In this document: in pieces, positions 19,897 to 30,058 of the stretch
Layout: each line of letters opens with the position of its first letter
Position numbering within the stretch: the stretch's first letter is position 1
Source of the DNA: Oxobacter pfennigii
GTDB taxonomy: Bacteria; Bacillota; Clostridia; Clostridiales; Oxobacteraceae
DNA length: 64,000 bases
Assembly (NCBI RefSeq): GCF_001317355.1
Contig: NZ_LKET01000039.1
Location: forward strand, 186,001-250,000
Reading direction: 5' to 3'
The notes under the pieces: generated by a model
Told to the model about the DNA's origin: nothing
Databases searched by the model: none
The model's input: the letters and a program-made list of their open reading frames with translations, nothing else
Translations under genes and position numbers: made by a program

Positions 19897-20418
19897 ATGA
19901 TTGAGATGTCCGAAAAGGAATACTCTATTGGGGAAGTTGCAGCAATTCTAAATGAAGAAATACATAATTTAAGATACTGGCAAAAAGAGCTGGAACTTGT
20001 TGATAGAAGAAATGAAATGAACCAGAGGATATACACCCAGACAGATATAAATACCTTCAAATTTATAAAAGAGCTTAGAGGCAATGAAAATCTAAGCCTT
20101 AAGGCTATAAAAAAAATATTGCATAAAGCAGAAATAGTAAGGGATGAAGCAGCTGCAACCACTGAGGCAGTCATTGCTTTGAATAATAACAATGAAGGTA
20201 ACTATTTAGCGACTATTGACAGATTTAAGGAAGACCTCTTTGAGGAAATTAACAGAGCTGTAGAGCTTGGAAACCAGGAAATAAAATTTGAAATACAGGA
20301 TTTAAAGGAAAGAATGCAGTTCATGGAGGAAGAACGAGGCAAAAAAATGGACGAATTAATATCCGAGTGGAGGGAGAAGAATCAGAAAAAAGGTTTGTTA
20401 GGGAGGATTTTTGGTTAA
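19897..20418 (+). CDS. MerR-like HTH protein with coiled-coil tail
   Basis: 173-residue protein with an N-terminal MerR-type winged helix (YSIGEVAAILNEEIHNLRYW, residues about 7-26) and a second part RIYTQTDINTFKFIKELR. The C-terminal half is Glu/Lys-rich and probably coiled coil, with no Cys-based sensor site. Similar small MerR-like proteins with long helices occur widely in Clostridia; the target is unknown. An in-frame TTG at 19873 lies upstream, but the SD GGGAGG at 19885-19890 supports the ATG at 19897. Confidence 0.8.
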   Translation: MIEMSEKEYSIGEVAAILNEEIHNLRYWQKELELVDRRNEMNQRIYTQTDINTFKFIKELRGNENLSLKAIKKILHKAEIVRDEAAATTEAVIALNNNNEGNYLATIDRFKEDLFEEINRAVELGNQEIKFEIQDLKERMQFMEEERGKKMDELISEWREKNQKKGLLGRIFG

Positions 20419-20449
20419 TAAATTCATATGGAAATAAGCAATTATCATT

Positions 20450-20490
20450 AAAGTACCGGGGATATTTAGATTTCCGGTACTTTAATTTTT
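20450..20490 (+). terminator. Terminator after the MerR-like gene
   Basis: AAAGTACCGG pairs with CCGGTACTTT around an AT-rich loop and is followed by AATTTTT. Confidence 0.8.
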
Positions 20491-20499
20491 CCGTATTGG

Positions 20500-20634
20500 G
20501 CATCAATTTCAAAGAGCTTTTCCGCCAGAAAATCTTTCTGATTTTAACGGCCGCCCTCGCCATAAATTGGTGACATTCCTTTAGGAATGTCACCTTACCT
20601 AAAAACTCGCTTGCCGCTTCTTTGAAATTGATGC
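20500..20634. repeat. Nested palindromic element with conserved core, copy 2
   Basis: Outer arms GCATCAATTTCAAAG (20500-20514) and CTTTGAAATTGATGC (20620-20634) are perfect 15-mers. Inside are the 36-base core shared with 17377-17412 (here 20528-20563) and the perfect hairpin GGTGACATTCCT/AGGAATGTCACC (20569-20594). The right arm overlaps a possible -35 for dnaE. Confidence 0.7.
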
Positions 20635-20652
20635 TCAAAGTTATGTTATAAT
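20622..20652 (+). promoter_or_regulatory. Candidate dnaE promoter
   Basis: TTGAAA (20622-20627) and TATAAT (20647-20652) are separated by 19 bases, 40 bases upstream of the dnaE start. The -35 lies in the right arm of the palindromic element, so the element may have supplied part of the promoter. Confidence 0.35.
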
Positions 20653-20691
20653 AATAAATAAAATACATGTGTCATTCAAGGAGGTGAAGGG

Positions 20692-22939
20692 ATGAGACAA
20701 TTTGCCCACCTTCATGTCCATACGGAATACAGCCTTTTAGACGGCTCAGCCAGAATAAAGAAGCTTATTGAAAGAGTCAAAGAGCTTAAGATGGACTCCA
20801 TTGCCATAACAGATCATGGAGCCGCCTACGGCATAATCGACTTCTATAAGGAAGCCGTAGAGCAGGGGATAAAGCCTATACTAGGCTGTGAAGTTTATGT
20901 AGCTAAAAGGACATTGTACGATAAGGAGCCCAATATAGACAGTGATTACTATCATCTTGTGCTTCTTGCAAAAGACATGAAGGGATATAAAAATTTAATA
21001 AAGCTAGTATCCAAGGGATTCATTGACGGTTTCTATTATAAGCCCAGAATTGACCACCAAACTATTCAGGAATATTCTGAAGGCTTGATTGTTCTAAGCG
21101 CCTGCTTGGCGGGAGAAATACAAACAAGTATCATGGAAGGTGACATGAAAAAAGCCGAAGAAACAGCCTTGTTCTACAAGGGAGTATTCAAAGATGATTT
21201 TTACTTAGAGCTTCAGGACCATGGCATTGAGGAACAGAAAACCGTCAATGAGGAGCTTATAAAGCTGTCAAAGAAGCTTGATATACCTTTGGTATGCACC
21301 AACGACATACATTACATAAACCGTGAGGATGCCAAAGCTCACGAAGTACTCCTGTGCATTCAGACGGGCAAGACCATTGACGATGAGGACAGAATGAAAT
21401 TTCAGACACAGGAGTTTTACTTAAAATCCCCCGAAGAGATGTATGACCTATTCGGTTATGTGCCAGAGGCACTTACAAATACCCTTGAAATTGTAAAAAA
21501 GTGCAATGTTGAGCTGGAGTTTGGCAAGACTCATCTTCCCAAATACGATGTGCCTGAAAACATTATCCCGGAAGATTATTTAAAGAAGCTTTGCCTTAAA
21601 GGTTTGACTGAGCGATATGAAGACATAACCGATCAATTGAGGCAAAGGCTTGATTACGAGCTTGAGGTTATTACTAAAATGGGCTATGTGGATTATTTCC
21701 TTATAGTATGGGATTTCATGAGATACGCAAGGGATAACGGCATAATAACCGGTCCCGGCAGGGGCTCCGCGGCAGGCAGCCTTGTTGCCTACTGTTTGGG
21801 TATAACGAGAATAGACCCCATTAAATATAATCTTATCTTTGAAAGATTTCTTAATCCATCCCGTATTTCAATGCCTGATATTGATTCGGATTTCTGCTAT
21901 GAAAGGCGCCAGGAGGTTATCGATTATGTGGTAGAAAAATACGGGAAAGACAGGGTAGCCCAGATAATCACTTTTGGCACCATGGCGGCAAGGGCAGCCA
22001 TAAGGGACGTTGGAAGGGGACTGAATTACTCCTACGCTGAAGTGGACGTAATTGCAAAGATGATACCATTTGAGCCGGGCATGACTATAGACAAGGCTTT
22101 GACAATGAATCATGAGCTAATGAAAGCTTATAATGAGGATGAGAGGGTAAAGACGCTGATTGATATTTCAAGGACGCTGGAAGGCCTTCCAAGGCACAGC
22201 TCCACCCATGCGGCAGGGGTTGTAATAGCGGCGGCGCCCATTGACGAATATGTACCTCTCTCAAAAAATGAAGACACAATTGTAACCCAATTCCCAATGG
22301 GTACATTGGAAGAACTGGGAATGCTGAAGATGGATTTCTTAGGGTTGCGCACCCTGACAGTTATAAGAGATACCTTAGACCTTATCAAGCAGGATAAAGG
22401 CATTGAACTGGACATTGACAGGATAACCTATGACGACCCGGAAGTATATAAAATGATAAGCGATGGCAGCACTCAGGGTATGTTCCAGCTTGAATCCTCA
22501 GGCATGACACAGTTCATGAAGGAATTAAAGCCTGACTGCTTTGAAGATATAATAGCCGGAATAAGCCTGTACAGGCCGGGTCCCATGGCAGAAATACCGC
22601 GATATATCGAAAACAAAAGAAATCCCGACAAAATAAAGTATCTTACTCCTGAACTGAAACCTATACTTGACGTTACTTATGGTTGCATGGTTTATCAAGA
22701 ACAGGTAATGCAAATAGTAAGGGATTTAGGCGGATACTCATTAGGACGAAGCGACCTTGTAAGAAGAGTAATGTCCAAGAAAAAGCACAAGGTCATGGAA
22801 GAGGAGCGAAAGAACTTCATCCATGGGATATCTGATGAAGAAGGAAACATAATTGTTCCTGGAGCAATATGCAATGGTATAAACGAGAAGGCTGCTGATG
22901 AAATATTCGACCAGATGATGGACTTTGCAAGTTATGCAT
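20692..22939 (+). CDS. dnaE: DNA polymerase III alpha subunit DnaE, exon 1
   Basis: N-terminal 749 codons plus one base of the replicative polymerase alpha subunit (DnaE type). Visible are the PHP domain (HVHTEYSLLDGSARI at the start, ITDHGAAYG), the catalytic acidic motif MPDIDSDFCYERR (about residue 395), GPGRGSAAGS (about 358) and the YQEQVMQI region. It ends in DFASYA plus the first base of a Phe codon. The reading frame then meets a stop codon (GAA AAC TAA) inside the intervening sequence. Joined to exon 2 it encodes a normal 1,164-residue DnaE. The SD is AAGGAGGTG. Confidence 0.93.
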
Positions 22940-24186
22940 TCGAAAACTAACCATAAATTGAATGATTAACACCATCTATGTATATCATAATGAAAGTAGT
23001 ATGTATAGGTGGTGAAACAGTGATAAATGATAAGTTACCATATAACAAACTACTTGAACTTGATAAGAAAAGAATAATTGAAAACTATTATAAGAATAGA
23101 AAAATAGAATTCAAAGGATTATCAGATTTATTAAACGTATCTGAGAGATCAATATCAAGGGTACTAAAAGAAGCGAACATCAACACAAAGCGACTGAACA
23201 GATACAGATTGAATGAAAATTACTTTAATAAGATTGATACTGAAAGAAAAGCGTATATTTTAGGGTTGATTTACGCAGATGGTTATGTAGGAGATGAACA
23301 TTTTAATAATATTGTGCTTCAGCTAAAAGATAGAGAATTAATACAGAAGGTTGCCGACGAAATAGAATACGATGGAGAAATACGAATAAGTAAAAAAGGC
23401 GGCTTTAAAAATTCACAGGTTGGGCATGTATTAAATTTCTCGTCAAAACAAATGGCTGATGACTTAAGAAGAATAGGTTTGTATCCTAATAAATCATTAA
23501 CTGTATCTAATCTGCCTAATATAGAAGAATCCTTAATCAGGCATTTTATAAGAGGGTACTTTGATGGTGACGGAAGTATTGTTTTAAGTAAGCATTCAAG
23601 TTATCATAAAGTAGTTGGACAGATAAAAAAATACGTATACCTTCATATTGTTTTCAATTATTAGCTACGGAAAATTTTCTTATTCAGATAGTAAAAAAGA
23701 TGAATATAAGCCACTATATATTAGCAAATACAAAAACTAAAGAAATAAAAGAATGCAGAGTTAATGCAAATGTGAGTTGTTCGGCTTATATAACTATTTA
23801 TATGGTGAATCTACTATATATTTACAACGCAAACATAACAAATGGTTAGATATAATGAGTGCCTTTACGAAGTAATTCGTAAAGAAAATAGGGTGAATTG
23901 CAGGAAAAACCTTAGAGCCTCAAATACTATCCTGTGCTGGTGACAGACACAGTGACAAGGGGTAATGCCTAAGATTAGTAAAAAGTTTGAGGATTGGTAA
24001 ACCCGCAGCCAAGCGTCCAGAATGGCATGAAAGTACGGACGAAGGTTCAGAGACTAGAGAGATGAACAGCCAGAATAATATTCTCTCCACGAGTGCCCTA
24101 TACCCTGTAATGATGGGTAATGAGATAGTCCGATACTCCGCAGAAATACGGAGAGATAAGGATAAAGAGCCTTATTGAAACAAATG
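22940..24186 (+). ncRNA. Group I self-splicing intron in dnaE
   Basis: A 1,247-base insertion separates DnaE residues SYA and FNKSHAAAYAVV. Group I core elements are visible in order: P-like GAATTGCAGGAAAAACCTT (about 23895), Q-like CCGCAGCCAAGC (about 24003), R-like GTTCAGAGACTAGA (24045-24058) and S-like GAGATAGTCC (24122-24131). GACTA and TAGTC can form P7. CTCCG...CGGAG after S fits P9. Splice sites were set by protein continuity and by the group I rules of U before the 5' site and G at the intron end. A convincing P1 guide helix was not found. An intein is ruled out by in-frame stop codons. Confidence 0.88.
23020..23875 (+). pseudogene. Degenerate LAGLIDADG homing endonuclease inside the intron
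   Basis: The intact part (to 23664) has an N-terminal HTH-like segment and two LAGLIDADG motifs: ILGLIYADGYVG (about residue 82) and FIRGYFDGDGSI (about 170), as in monomeric intron endonucleases. The frame then breaks. After HIV at 23652 the homologous sequence continues in another frame (FQLLATENFLIQIVKKMN) up to about 23780. It then shifts again to LYNYLYGESTIYLQRKHNK and ends at TAA 23873-23875. The first break fits loss of one T from a T run. The start used is GTG 23020 with SD AGGTGG; an in-frame ATG lies at 22978. Confidence 0.8.
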
Positions 24187-25433
24187 TCAACAAGTCCCAC
24201 GCAGCGGCTTATGCTGTGGTCGGATATCAGACAGCCTATCTTAAAAGATACTATCCGGTGGAATTCTTTGCTGCCACGCTGACCAGCGTTATGGGTAGCA
24301 ATGATAAAATCGCCTTTTATATAGAAACCTGCAAGAAGATGGGCATTGAAGTGCTGCCTCCGGATATAAATGAAAGTAATGTAACCTTTACCGTAAGCAG
24401 CGGTAAGATAAGGTTTGGTCTTGCTGCAATTAAAAATGTAGGCAAGTCGGGCATAATTGCTATAATAAAAGCCAGAAAACAAAAAGGCTTCTTCGTAAGC
24501 TTTACTGACTTCTGCCAGAAGGTAAAGGACGGAGAACTGAATAAAAGAGCGGTGGAAAGCCTTATAAAGGCAGGAGCCTTTGATTCACTAGGAAGCTACA
24601 GGTCACAGCTTTTATCGGTATTTGAGCAGGTTATGGAGGGCATATCCGGAGATAGAAAGAGAAATCTGGACGGACAGATAAGCCTCTTTGACATGGCAGG
24701 CAGCAAGGCGGAAGCCACAAAGGACATATTGCCAAACATAAAGGAATTCGATAAAAGATACCTGCTTACCATGGAAAAAGAAATGACGGGATTGTATCTG
24801 AGCGGACATCCTCTGTCAGAATACAGCAATGAGCTTGAAACACATACAACAATAAACACCTCAGAGATTTTTGATGACCACTCGGACGATGAAATAAACG
24901 TACCGGGAAAACATAGCGAGCTGGATAATAAAATCGTAACCATGGGCGGCATATTAGCTTCTACAAAAATAAAGGCTACAAGAAGCGGAAATGTAATGGC
25001 CTTTGTGAATTTGGAAGACATGTACGGTTCCATCGAAGTGCTGATTTTCCCCAAGATATATGAAAAATACAGCAAGCTTGTACAGGAAGATGATATGGTT
25101 CTTATAAAAGGGAGGCTGAGTATCAGGGAAGATGAAGCTCCCAAGCTTTTGGCCGAGGAAATAAAACCTTTAAAAAAATTTGATAAATATAACGGCCTTG
25201 GCAAACTATATCTAAAGATACCGCAAAAAAAATATAACGAGATAATAAGTACAATTAAACCTATACTATCATCCATGAGGGGACCTTCTCCGGTATATCT
25301 GGTTTTAGAAGACGGCACAAACAGCAAAAAAAACGTGCAAGTTGCAAACAAAGAGTTATGGGTGGAAATAACTGATGACTTGCTCAGTAAACTCTATGAA
25401 ATTCTGGGTCAGGACTGCGTAAAGGTGGGTTGA
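24187..25433 (+). CDS. dnaE: DNA polymerase III alpha subunit DnaE, exon 2
   Basis: C-terminal 414 codons of DnaE plus the last two bases of the split Phe codon. It begins NKSHAAAYAVVGYQTAYLKR, the universally conserved continuation of exon 1, and includes the helix-hairpin-helix region (LIKAGAFDSLG), the beta-clamp and linker regions, and an OB-fold (VTMGGILASTKIKATRSGN, about 240 residues into the exon). An internal GTG at 24216 would miss the NKSH motif and is not a real start. Expression requires splicing of the intron at 22940-24186. Confidence 0.92.
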
Positions 25434-25669
25434 TTGACTTTAGTTAAACTTTTCTATCCACCTTGAACAAGTATATAAAATTTATTACAATTGTATTGGA
25501 TGGAAGGTATATTTAAATTAATACTTAAAATGGAAAATATTTTATACTTTCTATATAAAGCTATACCAACAAGTCATAATGTTATCGATGAGATTTGCGC
25601 ACTATATACTTAAGGAAATATTTTAATTAGGTGCGACACTTATTAAATTACCATGGGGGGCCCTGATAT

Positions 25670-25870
25670 ATGTGGACTGTTATATATGTAGCACAAAGTA
25701 GAGATGGAGCAACTAAATTACAGGGTATGCTAAGCGAACAGGGTGTGCTTGTAAAAACACGGCAGATTGGGAAAAATAAAAATGCAGATGGACTATTTGA
25801 AGTACTGGTCCCTGAAACCGAAGTGGAAGATGCATGTGTAATTTTAGAGCAGTTAGGTACAGATTTTTAA
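25670..25870 (+). CDS. Small DUF2007-like putative signalling protein
   Basis: 66-residue soluble protein, MWTVIYVAQSRDGATKLQGM onwards, with a compact alpha-beta pattern resembling small clostridial proteins of the DUF2007 / putative signal-transducing type. No catalytic motif is visible. It lies 36 bases upstream of pfkA on the same strand, so it may be co-transcribed with the glycolytic genes. The start is supported by the preceding GGGGGG-containing purine tract, although the SD is not canonical. Confidence 0.7.
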   Translation: MWTVIYVAQSRDGATKLQGMLSEQGVLVKTRQIGKNKNADGLFEVLVPETEVEDACVILEQLGTDF

Positions 25871-25903
25871 AATACCGTATTTGTTAAATCCAGAGGAGAG
25901 TAA

Positions 25904-26866
<963 letters not shown>

Positions 26867-26874
26867 GAGGATAT

Positions 26875-28629
26875 ATGAGAAAAACCAAGATTGTATGTAC
26901 AATAGGACCAGCATGCGAAAGCCAAGAAATCCTGGAACAGCTTATACAAAGCGGTATGAACTGTGCCAGGCTGAATTTTTCCCATGGAAATCATGAAGAG
27001 CATGGCAAAAGAATAGATTCAATAACAAAACTGAGGAATAGACTGGATAAGCCTGTGTCCATAATGCTGGACACAAAGGGTCCCGAAATAAGGACCGGCA
27101 ATTTCAAGGGCGGAAAAGTGGAATTGATCGAGGGACAAAAATTCACATTCACTACCCGAGAGGTGGAAGGTGATGATACCATATGCAGTCTCTCCTATGA
27201 AAATGTTCATAAGGACTTAAAGATAGGCGACACTGTACTTATTGATGACGGGCTTGTAGGTTTTAAAGTAAATGCTATAGTTGGAACCGAGATACATTGC
27301 ACTGTTTTAAACAGCGGAAGTATATCAAACCACAAAGGAGTAAATGTGCCGGGAGTATCGGTAAACCTTCCTTCTCTCACTAAAAAGGATATTGATGATA
27401 TTCTTTTTGGAATAAGCAAGGGAATAGATATAATAGCAGCTTCCTTTATAAGAAAGGCTGCCGATGTCATTGCCATAAGGCGTGTTTTGGAGCAGAACGG
27501 CGGAGATAAAATCTCCATAATATCAAAGATTGAAAACCGCGAAGGTGTTTCAAACATAGATGAAATAATAAAGTTTTCAGACGGAATAATGGTGGCAAGA
27601 GGTGATTTGGGTGTGGAAATACCCGTTGAAGAAGTGCCTCTTGTACAGAAGATGATAATAGAAAAATGCAACAAGGCGGCAAAGCCTGTTATAACGGCAA
27701 CACAGATGCTGGATTCCATGATAAGAAATCCCCGTCCTACAAGGGCAGAAGCTTCTGACGTTGCAAATGCCATATTTGACGGCACCGACTGTATTATGCT
27801 GTCCGGTGAGACTGCCGGCGGAAAATATCCGCTGGAAGCTGTTACAACCATGGCAAAAATAGCATTGAGGACTGAGGAGTCGCTGCAATACAATAAAGAG
27901 CTGGAAAAAAGAAGGCCAACAATTATAGACAGCGTGCCGGGTGCTATAAGCTATGCTGCATGTACCACTGCTGCAGAATTAGGTGCCAGCGTAATACTTG
28001 CAACAACACAAACCGGCCACACAGCAAGGATGGTTTCGAAATACAGGCCCAAATCCCCCATAATTGCAGTAACGCCCTATGACCAGGTAGCAAGAAAGCT
28101 TTCTATATTCTGGGGAGTTTACCCCCTTATTGCAGAAAAGATGGAATCTACGGATGAGCTTATAGATCTGTCGGTCGAAAAGGCACTGCAGTCGGGATAT
28201 GTGAAAAAGGGCGAGCTTCTTGTAATTGCAGCTGGAATTCCTGTTGGATTTACCAGAACCACCAACATGCTTAAAGTACATATAGCAGGGGATATATTGG
28301 TAAAAGGTACCGGTATAGGCAGCAATTCCGTTTATGGAAGCGCCGCTGTTGTAAAGGATTTAAGCAGCGCGGAGGAACGGCTGGCCGACGGCGATATACT
28401 TGTGGTTAAAAAACTTGAAAAGGATTATATATATCTGCTTGATAGGGTTCTTGGTATTGTATCAGAGGAAGGCGGTTTTACGTCCCATGTAGCCATAGAA
28501 TGCATAAGCAGGGGCATCCCGGTTATATCCGGCGCCCAGGGTGCAACGGATATAATAAGGTCAGGGACACTCATTACTCTTGATACTAACAGGGGACTTG
28601 TTTTCAGCGGTAAAGCCAATGTGGTCTAG
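26875..28629 (+). CDS. pyk: Pyruvate kinase with C-terminal PEP-utiliser domain
   Basis: Catalyses PEP + ADP to pyruvate + ATP. The 584 residues are longer than E. coli-type enzymes because a PEP-utilising mobile domain (about 475-584; GGFTSHVAIECISRGIPVI) is fused at the C-terminus, as in Bacillus and Clostridia. Active-site motifs MLDTKGPEIR (about 63), ISKIENREGV (about 217), MVARGDLGVEIP (about 239) and ATQMLDSM (about 276) are visible. It is the second gene of the pfkA-pyk operon. Its AGGAGG SD overlaps the end of pfkA. Confidence 0.96.
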   Translation: MRKTKIVCTIGPACESQEILEQLIQSGMNCARLNFSHGNHEEHGKRIDSITKLRNRLDKPVSIMLDTKGPEIRTGNFKGGKVELIEGQKFTFTTREVEGDDTICSLSYENVHKDLKIGDTVLIDDGLVGFKVNAIVGTEIHCTVLNSGSISNHKGVNVPGVSVNLPSLTKKDIDDILFGISKGIDIIAASFIRKAADVIAIRRVLEQNGGDKISIISKIENREGVSNIDEIIKFSDGIMVARGDLGVEIPVEEVPLVQKMIIEKCNKAAKPVITATQMLDSMIRNPRPTRAEASDVANAIFDGTDCIMLSGETAGGKYPLEAVTTMAKIALRTEESLQYNKELEKRRPTIIDSVPGAISYAACTTAAELGASVILATTQTGHTARMVSKYRPKSPIIAVTPYDQVARKLSIFWGVYPLIAEKMESTDELIDLSVEKALQSGYVKKGELLVIAAGIPVGFTRTTNMLKVHIAGDILVKGTGIGSNSVYGSAAVVKDLSSAEERLADGDILVVKKLEKDYIYLLDRVLGIVSEEGGFTSHVAIECISRGIPVISGAQGATDIIRSGTLITLDTNRGLVFSGKANVV

Positions 28630-28646
28630 CGCCCATAGGCTTTTTT

Positions 28647-28682
28647 TAATAAAATAGGAAAGTTCTCTTTCCTATTTTATTA
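28647..28682 (+). terminator. Strong hairpin after pyk
   Basis: TAATAAAATAGGAAAG pairs perfectly with CTTTCCTATTTTATTA (16 bp) around TTCT. It lies 18 bases after the pyk stop codon, following a TTTTTTT run. Its right arm begins the repeated element, copy B. Confidence 0.6.
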
Positions 28683-28812
28683 AAAACGAGGATTATAAAG
28701 GACGGGACGCCCTTGCCGTAAAGGGGGAGTGCTCAGTAAAAATGCTAAGACATTTTTACGCCAAAGGGGGACATAGGTCCCCCTTTGGTAAGTTGCACAG
28801 CAACTTTTTTTA
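28667..28812 (+). repeat. Structured intergenic element, copy B
   Basis: Second copy of the element at 9531-9648. Shared blocks include GAGGATT, AAAGGACGGG, CCTTGCCGT, GGACATAGGTC and AAGTTG..CAGCAACTTTTTTT. This copy has an additional hairpin GTAAAAATG/CATTTTTAC (about 28736-28759), a very strong stem CCAAAGGGGG/CCCCCTTTGG and a final AAGTTGC-ACA-GCAACTT stem with a T run. The last stem ends only 16 bases before the thioesterase start codon, so it could act as an attenuator for that gene. Confidence 0.72.
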
Positions 28813-28827
28813 AAAGGGGTGAAATAT

Positions 28828-29265
28828 ATGTTTGTAAATGAAAATAAATTCAGAGTGAGATATGTTGAGACCGACAAAATGGGAATTGTATACCATGCCA
28901 ACTATTATGTATGGTTTGACATGGGAAGGACGGAATTTTTAAGGGATATAGGCTATCAGTTCAGCGACCTTGAAAACAGCGGCCTGTTATTCCCCTTATT
29001 GGAAACCCGCTGCCTACATAAAAAGCCTGCAAGATTTGATGAACTCTTAACAGTGAAGACCACAATAAACGAAATGAAGGGCGTCAGAATTTCATTTAAC
29101 TATGAAGTATATAATGAAAGCAATGAGCTTATAGCAACCGGCTATACAGGCCATGCCTTTGTGGATTCCAATATGAGGCCCTTAATATTAAAAAAGAGCT
29201 TTCCGGATTTATATGAAAAGCTCTTGAATTCTATTGAGGATAAAAATGTATCCCCAAAGTTATAG
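28828..29265 (+). CDS. Acyl-CoA thioester hydrolase, YbgC/4HBT family
   Basis: 145-residue hotdog-fold thioesterase. The characteristic start FRVRYVETDKMGIVYHANYY contains the catalytic Asp-like region (ETDKMGIVYHANY), followed by WFDMGRTEFLRDIGY. The family hydrolyses short- or medium-chain acyl-CoA or hydroxybenzoyl-CoA; the substrate here is unknown. The ATG at 28828 is chosen because SD AAGGGG lies 7 bases upstream; the GTG at 28819 overlaps that SD. A terminator-like hairpin of the repeated element sits just upstream. Confidence 0.88.
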   Translation: MFVNENKFRVRYVETDKMGIVYHANYYVWFDMGRTEFLRDIGYQFSDLENSGLLFPLLETRCLHKKPARFDELLTVKTTINEMKGVRISFNYEVYNESNELIATGYTGHAFVDSNMRPLILKKSFPDLYEKLLNSIEDKNVSPKL

Positions 29266-29291
29266 GGTATTAATTTAAATTTTTAATATGG

Positions 29292-30044
29292 CTATTCCAG
29301 GGTATTAAAGAGCAGCGCCTTGTATTCGTTAAACCTTGACGAAGTAATATGGCCTTTATTCCTCGGCCTTTCAATATCAATTGAAAGACCGAGTTTAACT
29401 GTTGCCGGCCTGTCCGATAAGACATATATCCTGTCGGACAGAAAAATGGCTTCATCTATGCTATGGGTTATAAAAAGAACCGAACGCTTGAATTTTTCCC
29501 ATATACTCAAAAGCCATAACTGCATTTTATCCCGGTTTATGGCGTCCAGGGCCCCAAATGGTTCGTCCAGCAGCATAATATCGCTGTCTATGAGAAAAGT
29601 ACGAAGCAAGGCTGCCCTTTGCTTCATTCCGCCTGAGAGCTCAAAGGTATAGGCATTTTCAAATCCTTCCAGGCCAAATACAGGCAGCATCTCGTATATT
29701 TTTTCATAGGCTTCTTTTTTGTCCATTCCCTGTATTTCAAGGGGAAGGGAGATGTTATCCTTCAAGTTTTTCCAGGGCATTAAAAGATCCTTTTGATGCA
29801 TATAAGCCATTCTTTTTTTACTGCTTTTAAGGTCGACGCCGTCTATTGATATATTCCCCGTGTAACCCGAGCTTAAATTGCATATTATGTTGAATATGGT
29901 GCTTTTGCCGCATCCGCTGGGCCCTATAACGGATACAAATTCACCGTCGTAAACTTTCATGTTTATATCCTTGAGGACATCAAGGGTAACCCCGTCCCTG
30001 TAAAAACTTTTATGAAGGTTTGAAATTTCAATTTTTGGTCCCAT
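29292..30044 (-). CDS. ABC transporter ATPase, thiamine/precursor uptake (ThiZ-like)
   Basis: 250-residue ABC ATPase of the nitrate/taurine/thiamine-precursor group. Walker A GPSGCGKST (about 37-45), signature LSGGMKQRAAL (about 135), Walker B IMLLDEPFGAL (about 155) and switch His THSIDEA (about 190) are visible. It is the last gene of the minus-strand operon that starts with a TPP riboswitch, which identifies thiamine or its pyrimidine precursor as the likely cargo. Its start is 14 bases from the ThiY-like stop. Confidence 0.9.
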   Translation of the reverse strand: MGPKIEISNLHKSFYRDGVTLDVLKDINMKVYDGEFVSVIGPSGCGKSTIFNIICNLSSGYTGNISIDGVDLKSSKKRMAYMHQKDLLMPWKNLKDNISLPLEIQGMDKKEAYEKIYEMLPVFGLEGFENAYTFELSGGMKQRAALLRTFLIDSDIMLLDEPFGALDAINRDKMQLWLLSIWEKFKRSVLFITHSIDEAIFLSDRIYVLSDRPATVKLGLSIDIERPRNKGHITSSRFNEYKALLFNTLE

Positions 30045-30058
30045 TATTTCACATCCTA

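Noticed and set aside
22940-24186. Intein in DnaE
   Set aside because: The reading frame stops two codons after the junction, no Cys or Ser stands at the start of the insert, and no HN at its end. The group I core segments explain the insertion better.
24216-25433. Separate gene starting at GTG 24216
   Set aside because: The sequence upstream (24187-24215) encodes the conserved NKSHAAAYA of DnaE, so this is exon 2, not an independent gene.
29320-29652. Plus-strand ORF opposite the thiZ-like gene
   Set aside because: It is antisense to a clear ABC ATPase with intact motifs and has no SD.
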